Source: Atherix ibis (Eukaryota; Arthropoda; Insecta; Diptera; Athericidae). Taken from it: 64,000 nucleotides of DNA. This document shows, one piece after another, positions 42,601 to 55,420 of this stretch (its first letter is position 1; each line of letters begins with the position of its first letter). The translations under genes and the position numbers were made by a program. Where the stretch lies: assembly GCA_958298945.1 (NCBI GenBank), contig OY282608.1, positions 80,958,806 to 81,022,805 of the forward strand. The letters are read 5' to 3'. A model generated the notes under the pieces. It was not told the origin of the DNA, ran no database searches, and saw only the letters and a program-made list of their open reading frames with translations.

Positions 42601-45600
42601 AACAAACCAACAAACAAACAAACCAACAAACCAACAAACCAACAAACCAACAAACCAACAAACCAACAAACAAACGAACCAACAAACTAACAAAACAACA
42701 AACCAACAAACAAATTAACCAACAAACCAACAAACCAATAAACCAACAAACGAACAAGCAAACAAACTAACAAACCAAAATACCATCAAGCAAACAAATC
42801 AACAAACCAACAAGCCAACAATCCAACAAACCAACAAGCCAACAAACCAACAAACCAACAAGCCAACAAGCCAACAATCCAAAAAACCAACAAACGAACA
42901 AACCAACAAACCATCAAACCAACAAACCAACAAACCAACAAACCAACGAGCCAACAAGCCAACAAGCCAACAAACCAATAATCCAACAAACGAACAAACC
43001 AACAAACAAACAAGCCAACAAACCAAAAAACCAACAAACGAACAAACCAACAAACCAACAAACCAACAAACGAACAAACCAACAAACCAACAAACCAACA
43101 AACGAACAAACCAACAAACCAAAAAACCAACAAGCCAACAAACCAACAAACCAACAAGCCAACAAGCGAACAAACCAACAAACCAAACAAACCAACAAAC
43201 CGACAAACCAAGAAGCCAGCAAACCAACAAACCAACAAACAAACGAACCATCAAACCAACAAAACCACAAACCAACAAACAAATTAACCAACAAACCAAC
43301 AAGCCAACAAACCAACAAGCCAACAAACAAATAAACCAACAAACCAACATACTAACAAACCAACAAACCATCAAACCAACAAACCAACAAACCAACAAAC
43401 AAACAAGCCAACAAGCCAACAAGCCAACAAGCCAACAAACGAACAATCCAACAAACAAACAAACCAACAAACCAACAAACCAACAAACCAACAAACCAAC
43501 AAACCAACCAACAAACGAACCAACAAACCAACAAAACAACAGACCAACAAACAAATTAACCAACAAACCAACAAGCCAACAAACCAACAAACCAACAAAC
43601 GAACAAGCCAACAAACGAACAAAAAAAACAAGCCAACAAACCAACAAACCAAAAAACCAACAAACCAACAAACGAACAAACCAACATACCAAAAAACCAA
43701 CAGACGATCAAACAAAAAACCAACAAACAAACAAACCAACAAACCAACAAGCCAACAAACCAACAAACCAACAAGCCAACAAACGAACAAAACAAACAAG
43801 CCAACAAACCAAAAAACCAAAAAACCAACAAACCAACAAACCAAAAAACCAACAAACGAACAAACCAACAAACCAACAAACCAACAAACCATCAAACGAA
43901 CGAACCAACAAACCAACAAACCAACAAACGAACAAACCAACAAACCAACAAACAAACAAGCCAACAAACCAACAAACCAACAAACCAACAAGCCAACCAG
44001 CGAACAAACCAACAAACAAACAAACCAACAAACCAACAAACCAACAAGCCAACAAACCAACAAACCAACAAACCAACAAACCAACAAGCCAACAAACCAA
44101 CAAACCAACAAACCAACAAACAAACGAACCAACAAACCAACAAAACAACAGACCAACAAACAAATTAACCAACAAACCAACAAGCCAACAAACCAACAAA
44201 CCAACAAACGAACAAGCCAACAAACGAACAAAAAAAACAAGCCAACAAACCAACAAACCAAAAAATCAACAAACCAACAAGCCAACAAACCAACAAGCCA
44301 ACAAACCAAAAAACCAACAAACCATAAAACCTACAAACCAATAAACCAACAAACCAACAAACCAACAAACCAACAAACCAACAAACCAACAAGCCAACAA
44401 ACCAACAAGCCAACAAACCAACAAACAAATAAATCAACAAACCAACAAACCAACAAACCAGCTAACCAACAAACCAACAAACCAACAAACCAACAAACCA
44501 ACAAGCCAACAAGCCAACAAACCAACAAACGAACAAACCAACAAACCAACAAACCAACAAGCCAACAAACCAACAAACCAATAAGCCAACAAGCCAACAA
44601 ACCAAAAAACCAACAAACGAACAAACCAAAAAACAAACAAGCTAACAAACCAACAAACCAACAAACAAACAAACCAACAAACCAACAAACCAACAAACCA
44701 ACAAACCAACAAACTAACAAACAAACGAATCAACAAACTAACAAAACAGCAAACCAACAAACAAATTAACCAACAAACCAACAAACCAACAAACCAACAA
44801 ACGAACAAGCCAACAAACTAACAAACCAAAAAACCAACAAGCAAACAAACCAACAAACCAACAAGCCAACAAGCCAACAAACCACCAAGCCAACAAACGA
44901 ACAAAACAAACAAGCCGACAAACCAACAAACCAAAAAACCAACAAACCAAAAAACCAACTAACGAAGAAACCAACAAATCAACAAACCAAAAAATCAACA
45001 AACGAACAAACCAACCAACCGATAAACCAACAAGCCAACAAACCAAAAAACCAACAAACCAAGAAACCAACAAACCAACAAACCAACAAACCAACAAACC
45101 AACAAGCCAACAAACCAACAAACCAACAAACCAACAAAACAACAAGCCAACAAACCAACAAACCAACAAGCCAACAAGCGAACAAACCAACAAACCAACA
45201 AACCAACAAACCAACTAACCAACAAGCCAACAAGCCAACAAGCCAACAAGCCAACAAACGAACAAACCAACAAACAAACAAACCAACAAACCAACAAACC
45301 AACAAACCAACAAACCAACAAACCAACAAACAAACGAACCAACAAACTAACAAAACAACAAACCAACAAACAAATTAACCAACAAACCAACAAACCAATA
45401 AACCAACAAACGAACAAGCAAACAAACTAACAAACCAAAATACCATCAAGCAAACAAATCAACAAACCAACAAGCCAACAATCCAACAAACCAACAAGCC
45501 AACAAACCAACAAACCAACAAGCCAACAAGCCAACAATCCAAAAAACCAACAAACGAACAAACCAACAAACCATCAAACCAACAAACCAACAAACCAAAA

Positions 45601-45900
45601 AACCAACGAGCCAACAAGCCAACAAGCCAACAAACCAATAATCCAACAAACGAACAAACCAACAAACAAACAAGCCAACAAACCAAAAAACCAACAAACG
45701 AACAAACCAACAAACCAACAAACCAACAAACGAACAAACCAACAAACCAACAAACCAACAAACGAACAAACCAACAAACCAAAAAACCAACAAGCCAACA
45801 AACCAACAAACCAACAAGCCAACAAGCGAACAAACCAACAAACCAAACAAACCAACAAACCAACAAGCCAACAAACGAACAAAACAAACAAGCCAACAAA
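39670..45900. repeat. ~6.25 kb tandem duplication B, left copy
   Basis: This block matches the next one almost base for base. Offsets step from 6,274 (TCAAACGAACGAACC at 39701 and 45975), to 6,266 (AATACATTA at 40742 and 47008; GAAGAAACC at 42304 and 48570), to 6,258 (AAATTAACC at 42712 and 48970), to 6,250 (TCAAACGAACGAACC at 43892 and 50142; GAAGAAACC at 44964 and 51214). Each step is exactly one octamer. The match is lost near 45855, where this copy moves to a different variant order. By eye I noted about twenty single-base differences in 6 kb. This is one of the largest and youngest-looking duplications in the window. Confidence 0.87.
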
Positions 45901-48900
45901 CCAAAAACCAAAAAACCAACAAACCAACAAACCAAAAAACCAACAAACGAACAAACCAACAAACCAACAAACCATCAAACGAACGAACCAACAAACCAAC
46001 AAACCAACAAACGAACAAACCAACAAACCAACAAATCAACAAGCCAACAAACCAACAAACCAACAAACCAACAAGCCAACCAGCGAACAAACCAACAAAC
46101 AAACAAACCAAAAAACCAACAAACCAACAAGCCAACAAACCAACAAGCCAACAAACCAACAAACCAACAAGCCAACAAACCAACAAACCAACAAGCCAAC
46201 AAGCCAATAAGCCAACAAACCAACAAGCCAACAAACCAACAAACAAATAAACCAACAAACCAACAAACCAACAAACCAACAAACCAACAAACCAACAAAC
46301 CAACAAGCCAACAAACAAACAAACGAACTAACGAACAAACCAACAAACCAACAAACCAACAAACCAACAAACCAACAAACCAAAAAACCAACAAGCCAAC
46401 AAACCAACAAACCAACAAGCCAACAAGCGAACAAACCAACAAACCAAACAAACCAACAAACCGACAAACCAACAAGCCAACAAACCAACAAGGCAACAAG
46501 CCAACAAGCCAACAAGCCAACAAGCCAACAAGCCAACAAACGAACAAACCATCAAACCAACAAACCAACAAACCAACAAACAAACGAACCAACAAACCAA
46601 CAAAACAACAAACCAACAAACAAATTAACCAACAAACCAACAAGCCAACAAACCAACAAGCCAACAAACAAAAAAACCAACAAACCAACAAACCAACAAA
46701 CCAACAAACCAACAAACCAACAAACCAACAAACCAACAAACCAACAAAGCAACAAACCAACAAGCCAACAAGCCAACAAGCCAAGAAACGAACAAACCAA
46801 CAAACAAACAAACCAACAAACCAACAAATCAACAAACCAACAAACCAACAAACCAACAAACCAACAAACAAACGAACCAACAAACCAACAAAACAACAAA
46901 CCAATAAATAAATTAACCAACAAACCAACAAACCAACAAACCAACAAACCAACAAACGAACCAGCCAACAAACGAACAAAACAAACAAGTCAACCAACCA
47001 ACAAACCAATACATTAACAAACCAACAAACGAACAAACCAACAAACCAAAAAACCAACAAATGAACAAACCAAAAAACCTACAAACAAACAAACCAACAA
47101 ACCAACAAACGAACAAACCAACAAACCAACAAACCAACAAACGAACAAACCAACAAACCAAAAAACAAACAAAAGTACAAACCAACAAACCGACAAACCA
47201 ACAAGCCAACAAACAAAAAAACCAACAAACCAACAAACCAACAAACCAACAAACCAACAAACCAACAAGCCAACAATCCAACAAACCAACAAGCCAACAA
47301 ACCAACAAACCAACAAGCCAACAAGCCAACAATCCAAAAAACCAACAAACGAACAAACCAACAAACCATCAAACCAACAAACCAACAAACCAACAAACCA
47401 ACGAGCCAACAAGCCAACAAGCCAACAAACCAATAATCCAACAAACGAACAAACCAACAAACAAACAAGCCAACAAACCAAAAAACCAACAAACGAACAA
47501 ACCAACAAACCAACAAACCAACAAACCAACAAACGAACAAACCAACAAACCAACAAACCAACAGACGAACAAACCAACAAACCAAAAAACCAACAAGCCA
47601 ACAAACCAACAAACCAACAAGCCAACAAGCCAACAAACGAACAAACCAACAAACAAACAAACCAACAAACAAACAAACCAACAAACCAACAAACCAACAA
47701 ACCAACAAACCAACAAACAAACGAACCAACAAACCAACAAAACAACAGACCAACAAACAAATTAACCAACAAACCAACAAGCCAACAAACCAACAAACCA
47801 ACAAACGAACAAGCCAACAAACGAACAAAAAAAACAAGCCAACAAACCAACAAACCAAAAAAACCAACAAACCAACAAGCCAACAAACCAACAAGCCAAC
47901 AAACCAAAAAACCAACAAACCAACAAACCTACAAACCAATAAACCAACAAACAAACAAACCAACAAACCAACAAACCAACAAACCAACAAGCCAAAAAAC
48001 CAACAAGCCAACAAACCAACAAACAAATAAATCAACAAACCAACAAACCAACAAACCAGCAAACCAACAAACCAACAAACCAACAAACCAACAAACCAAC
48101 AAGCCAACAAGCCAACAAACCAACAAATGAACAAACCAACAAACCAACAAACCAACAAGCCAACAAACCAACAAACCAATAAGCCAACAAGCCAACAAAC
48201 CAAAAAACCAACAAACGAACAAACCAAAAAACAAACAAGCTAACAAACCAACAAACCAACAAACAAACAAACCAACAAACCAACAAACCAACAAACCAAC
48301 AAACCAACAAACTAACAAACAAACGAATCAACAAACTAACAAAACAACAAACCAACAAACAAATTAACCAACAAACCAACAAACCAACAAACCAACAAAC
48401 GAACAAGCCAACAAACTAACAAACCAAAAAACCAACAAGCAAACAAACCAACAAACCAACAAGCCAACAAGCCAACAAACCACCAAGCCAACAAACGAAC
48501 AAAACAAACAAGCCGACATACCAACAAACCAAAAAACCAACAAACCAACAAACCAAAAAACCAACTAACGAAGAAACCAACAAATCAACAAACCAAAAAA
48601 TCAACAAACGAACAAACCAACAAACCGATAAACCAACAAGCCAACAAACCAAAAAACCAACAAACCAAGAAACCAACAAACCAACAAACCAATAAACCAA
48701 CAAACCAACAAGCCAACAAACCAACAAACCAACAAAACAACAAGCCAACTAACCAACAAACCAACAAGCCAACAAGCGAACAAACCAACAAACCAACAAA
48801 CCAACAAACCAACAAACCAACAAGCCAACAAGCCAACAAGCCAACAAGCCAACAAACGAACAAACCAACAAACAAACAAACCAACAAACCAACAAACCAA

Positions 48901-51900
48901 CAAACCAACAAACCAACAAACCAACAAACAAACGAACCAACAAACTAACAAAACAACAAACCAACAAACAAATTAACCAACAAACCAACAAACCAATAAA
49001 CCAACAAACGAACAAGCAAACAAACTAACAAACCAAAATACCATCAAGCAAACAAATCAACAAACCAACAAGCCAACAATCCAACAAACCAACAAGCCAA
49101 CAAACCAACAAACCAACAAGCCAACAAGCCAACAATCCAAAAAACCAACAAACGAACAAACCAACAAACCATCAAACCAACAAACCAACAAACCAACAAA
49201 CCAACGAGCCAACAAGCCAACAAGCCAACAAACCAATAATCCAACAAACGAACAAACCAACAAACAAACAAGCCAACAAACCAAAAAACCAACAAACGAA
49301 CAAACCAACAAACCAACAAACCAACAAACGAACAAACCAACAAACCAACAAACCAACAAACGAACAAACCAACAAACCAAAAAACCAACAAGCCAACAAA
49401 CCAACAAACCAACAAGCCAACAAGCGAACAAACCAACAAACCAAACAAACCAACAAACCGACAAACCAAGAAGCCAGCAAACCAACAAACCAACAAACAA
49501 ACGAACCATCAAACCAACAAAACCACAAACCAACAAACAAATTAACCAACAAACCAACAAGCCAACAAACCAACAAGCCAACAAACAAATAAACCAACAA
49601 ACCAACATACTAACAAACCAACAAACCATCAAACCAACAAACCAACAAACCAACAAACAAACAAGCCAACAAGCCAACAAGCCAACAAACGAACAATCCA
49701 ACAAACAAACAAACCAACAAACCAACAAACCAACAAACCAACAAACCAACAAACCAACCAACAAACGAACCAACAAACCAACAAAACAACAGACCAACAA
49801 ACAAATTAACCAACAAACCAACAAGCCAACAAACCAACAAACCAACAAACGAACAAGCCAACAAACGAACAAAAAAAACAAGCCAACAAACCAACAAACC
49901 AAAAAACCAACAAACCAACAAACGAACAAACCAACATACCAAAAAACCAACAGACGATCAAACAAAAAACCAACAAACAAACAAACCAACAAACCAACAA
50001 GCCAACAAACCAACAAACCAACAAGCCAACAAACGAACAAAACAAACAAGCCAACAAACCAAAAAACCAAAAAACCAACAAACCAACAAACCAAAAAACC
50101 AACAAACGAACAAACCAACAAACCAACAAACCAACAAACCATCAAACGAACGAACCAACAAACCAACAAACCAACAAACGAACAAACCAACAAACCAGCA
50201 AACAAACAAGCCAACAAACCAACAAACCAACAAACCAACAAGCCAACCAGCGAACAAACCAACAAACAAACAAACCAACAAACCAACAAACCAACAAGCC
50301 AACAAACCAACAAACCAACAAACCAACAAACCAACAAGCCAACAAACCAACAAACCAACAAACCAACAAACAAACGAACCAACAAACCAACAAAACAACA
50401 GACCAACAAACAAATTAACCAACAAACCAACAAGCCAACAAACCAACAAACCAACAAACGAACAAGCCAACAAACGAACAAAAAAAACAAGCCAACAAAC
50501 CAACAAACCAAAAAACCAACAAACCAACAAGCCAACAAACCAACAAGCCAACAAACCAAAAAACCAACAAACCATAAAACCTACAAACCAATAAACCAAC
50601 AAACCAACAAACCAACAAACCAACAAACCAACAAACCAACAAGCCAACAAACCAACAAGCCAACAAACCAACAAACAAATAAATCAACAAACCAACAAAC
50701 CAACAAACCAGCTAACCAACAAACCAACAAACCAACAAACCAACAAACCAACAAGCCAACAAGCCAACAAACCAACAAACGAACAAACCAACAAACCAAC
50801 AAACCAACAAGCCAACAAACCAACAAACCAATAAGCCAACAAGCCAACAAACCAAAAAACCAACAAACGAACAAACCAAAAAACAAACAAGCTAACAAAC
50901 CAACAAACCAACAAACAAACAAACCAACAAACCAACAAACCAACAAACCAACAAACCAACAAACTAACAAACAAACGAATCAACAAACTAACAAAACAGC
51001 AAACCAACAAACAAATTAACCAACAAACCAACAAACCAACAAACCAACAAGCGAACAAGCTAACAAACTAACAAACCAAAAAACCAACAAGCAAACAAAC
51101 CAACAAACCAACAAGCCAACAAGCCAACAAACCACCAAGCCAACAAACGAACAAAACAAACAAGCCGACAAACCAACAAACCAAAAAACCAACAAACCAA
51201 AAAACCAACTAACGAAGAAACCAACAAATCAACAAACCAAAAAATCAACAAACGAACAAACCAACAAACCGATAAACCAACAAGCCAACAAACCAAAAAA
51301 CCAACAAACCAAGAAACCAACAAACCAACAAACCAACAAACCAACAAACCAACAAGCCAACAAACCAACAAACCAACAAACCAACAAAACAACAAGCCAA
51401 CAAACCAACAAACCAACAAGCCAACAAGCGAACAAACCAACAAACCAACAAACTAACAAACCAACAAACCAACAAGCCAACAAGCCAACAAGCCAACAAG
51501 CCAACAAATGAACAAACCAACAAACAAACAAACCAACAAACCAACAAACCAACAAACCAACAAACCAACAAACCAACAAACAAACGAACCAACAAACTAA
51601 CAAAACAACAAACCAACAAACAAATTAACCAACAAACCAACAAACCAATAAACCAACAAACGAACAAGCAAACAAACTAACAAACCAAAATACCATCAAG
51701 CAAACAAATCAACAAACCAACAAGCCAACAATCCAACAAACCAACAAGCCAACAAACCAACAAACCAACAAGCCAACAAGCCAACAATCCAAAAAACCAA
51801 CAAACAAACAAACCAACAAACCATCAAACCAACAAACCAACAAACCAACAAACCAACGAGCCAACAAGCCAACAAGCCAACAAACCAATAATCCAACAAA

Positions 51901-52110
51901 CGAACAAACCAACAAACAAACAAGCCAACAAACCAAAAAACCAACAAACGAACAAACCAACAAACCAACAAACCAACAAACGAACAAACCAACAAACCAA
52001 CAAACCAACAAACGAACAAACCAACAAACCAAAAAACCAACAAGCCAACAAACCAACAAACCAACAAGCCAACAAGCGAACAAACCAACAAACCAAACAA
52101 ACCAACAAAC
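45900..52110. repeat. ~6.25 kb tandem duplication B, right copy
   Basis: This is the right partner of the preceding block. Differences seen by eye include TG at 51509 against CG at 45259, CA at 51805-51806 against CG at 45555-45556, A at 51266 against C at 45016, and C at 50516 against T at 44266. Two losses of a single octamer relative to the left copy were located: one in the AATAAACC pair near 42425-42440 (left has two, right has one) and one in the AACAAGCC run near 43410-43440 (left has four, right has three). Neither copy has a gene. Confidence 0.87.
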
Positions 52111-53270
52111 CGACAAACGAACAAGCCAGCAAACCAACAAATCAACAAACAAACGAACCATCAAACCAACAAAACCACAAACCAACAAACAAATTAACCA
52201 ACAAACCAACAAGCCAACAAACCAACAAGCCAACAAACAAATAAACCAACAAACCAACAAACTAACAAACCAACAAACCATCAAACCAACAAACCAACAA
52301 ACAAACAAGCCAACAAGCCAACAAGCCAACAAACGAACAATCCAACAAACAAACGAACCAACAAACCAACAAAAGAACAGACCAACAAACAAATTAACCA
52401 ACAAACCAACAAGCCAACAAACCAACAAACCAACAAACGAACAAGCCAACAAACGAACAAAAAAAAAAGCCAACAAACCAACAAACCAAAAAACCAACAA
52501 ACCAACAAACGAACAAACCAACATACCAAAAAACCAACAAACGAACAAACAAAAAACCAACAAACAAACAAACCAACAAACCAACAAGCCAACAAACCAA
52601 CAAACCAACAAGCCAACAAACGAACAAAACAAACAAGCCAACAAACCAAAAAACCAAAAAACCAACAAACCAACAAACCAAAAAACCAACAAACGAACAA
52701 ACCAACAAACCAACAAACCAACAAACCATCAAACGAACGAACCAACAAACCAACAAACCAACAAACGAACAAACCAACAAACCAACAAACCAACAAGCCA
52801 ACAAACCAACAAACCAACAAACCAACAAGCCAACCAGCGAACAAACCAACAAACAAACAAACCAACAAACCAACAAACCAACAAGCCAACAAACCAACAA
52901 GCCAACAAACCAACAAACCAACAAGCCAACAAACCAACAAACCAACAAGCCAACAAGCCAATAAGCCAACAAACCAACAAGCCAACAAACCAACAAACAA
53001 ATAAACCAACAAACCAACAAACCAACAAACCAACAAACCAACAAACCAACAAGCCAACAAACAAACAAACGAACTAACGAACAAACCAACAAACCAACAA
53101 ACCAACAAACCAACAAACCAACAAACCAACAAACCAAAAAACCAACAAGCCAACAAACCAACAAACCAACAAGCCAACAAGCGAACAAACCAACAAACCA
53201 AACAAACCAACAAACCGACAAACCAACAAGCCAACAAACCAACAAGGCAACAAGCCAACAAGCCAACAAG
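52110..53270. repeat. Continuation of the ~6 kb macro-unit
   Basis: The stretch contains octamer array carrying the same series of variants as 45.9-46.5 kb, with TCAAACGAACGAACC at 52729. The AATACATTA marker that follows, at 53562, is 6,554 bp after its counterpart at 47008. The macro-unit therefore continues into a third copy with a changed length. Nothing other than octamers is visible. Confidence 0.7.
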
Positions 53271-55420
53271 CCAACAAGTCAACAAACCAACAAAGCAACA
53301 AACCAACAAGCCAACAAGCCAACAAGCCAACAAGCCAAGAAACGAACAAACCGACAAACAAACAAACCAACAAACCAACAAACCAACAAACCAACAAACC
53401 AACAAACCAACAAACCAACAAACAAACGAACCAACAAACCAACAAAACAACAAACCAACAAACAAATTAACCAACAAACCAACAAACCAACAAACCAACA
53501 AACCAACAAACGAACAAGCCAACAAACGAACAAAACAAACAAGCCAACAAACCAACAAACCAATACATTAACAAACCAACAAACGAACAAACCAACAAAC
53601 CAAAAAACCAACAAATGAACAAACCAAAAAACCAACAAACAAACAAACCAACAAACCAACAAACGAACAAACCAACAAACCAACAAACCAACAAACGAAC
53701 AAACCAACAAACCAAAAAACAAACAAAAGTACAAACCAACAAACCGACAAACCAACAAGCCAACAAACAAAAAAACCAACAAACCAACAAACCAACAAAC
53801 CAACAAACCAACAAACCAACAAGCCAACAATCCAACAAACCAACAAGCCAACAAACCAACAAACCAACAAGCCAACAAGCCAACAATCCAAAAAACCAAC
53901 AAACGAACAAACCAACAAACCATCAAACCAACAAACCAACAAACCAACAAACCAACGATTCAACAAGCCAACAAGCCAACAAACCAATAATCCAACAAAC
54001 GAACAAACCAACAAACAAACAAGCCAACAAACCAAAAAACCAACAAACCAACAAACCAACAAAGCAACAAACCAACAAGCCAACAAGCCAACAAGCCAAC
54101 AAGCCAAGAAACGAACAAACCGACAAACAAACAAACCAACAAACCAACAAACCAACAAACCAACAAACCAACAAACCAACAAACCAACAAACAAACGAAC
54201 CAACAAACCAACAAAACAACAAACCAACAAACAAATTAACCAACAAACCAAAAACCAACAAACCAACAAACCAACAAACGAACAAGCCAACAAACGAACA
54301 AAACAAACAAGCCAACAAACCAACAAACCAATACATTAACAAACCAACAAACGAACAAACCAACAAACCAAAAAACCAACAAATGAACAAACCAAAAAAC
54401 CAACAAACAAACAAACCAACAAACCAACAAACGAACAAACCAACAAACCAACAAACCAACAAACGAACAAACCAACAAACCAAAAAACAAACAAAAGTAC
54501 AAACCAACAAACCGACAAACCAACAAGCCAACAAACAAAAAAACCAACAAACCAACAAACCAACAAACCAACAAACCAACAAACCAACAAGCCAACAATC
54601 CAACAAACCAACAAGCCAACAAACCAACAAACCAACAAGCCAACAAGCCAACAATCCAAAAAACCAACAAACGAACAAACCAACAAACCATCAAACCAAC
54701 AAACCAACAAACCAACAAACCAACAAGCCAACAAACAAAAAAACCAACAACCCAACAAACCAACAAACCAACAAACCAACAAACCAACAAACCAACAAAC
54801 CAACAAACCAACAAAGCAACAAACCAACAAGCCAACAAGCCAACAAGCCAAGAAACGAACAAACCGACAAACAAACAAACCAACAAACCAACAAACCAAC
54901 AAACCAACAAACCAACAAACCAACAAACCAACAAACAAACGAACCAACAAACCAACAAACCAACAAACGAACAAGCCAACAAACGAACAAAACAAACAAG
55001 CCAACAAACCAACAAACCAATACATTAACAAACCAACAAACGAACAAACCAACAAACCAAAAAACCAACAAATGAACAAACCAAAAAACCAACAAACAAA
55101 CAAACCAACAAACCAACAAACGAACAAACCAACAAACCAACAAACCAACAAACGAACAAACCAACAAACCAAAAAACAAACAAAAGTACAAACCAACAAA
55201 CCGACAAACCAACAAGCCAACAAACAAAAAAACCAACAAACCAACAAACCAACAAACCAACAAACCAACAAACCAACAAGCCAACAATCCAACAAACCAA
55301 CAAGCCAACAAACCAACAAACCAACAAGCCAACAAGCCAACAATCCAAAAAACCAACAAACGAACAAACCAACAAACCATCAAACCAACAAACCAACAAA
55401 CCAACAAACCAACGATTCAA
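53270..55420. repeat. Local triplication at 0.69-0.77 kb spacing
   Basis: A block marked by AATACATTA and, about 165 bp later, AAAAGTACAAACC occurs three times in a row. AATACATTA starts at 53562, 54330 and 55019, spaced 768 bp (96 octamers) and 689 bp (86 octamers plus one base). Elsewhere the same block occurs once per 3-6.5 kb, at 37511, 40742, 47008 and 59266, so this is a local expansion. Two of the three copies carry the variant ACGATTCAAC near 53955 and 55411, which is rare elsewhere. The region also supports the longest + strand open frame (53615-55075), a degenerate repeat of NKPTNQQT that I do not regard as a gene. Confidence 0.83.

Noticed and set aside
53615..55075. 486-codon Q/N/T/K/P-rich open frame on the + strand, prion-like in composition
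   Set aside because: It is the plain translation of the octamer from a chance ATG in an AACAAATG variant. It coincides with three tandem copies whose 689-bp offset breaks frame, and it has no unique sequence.
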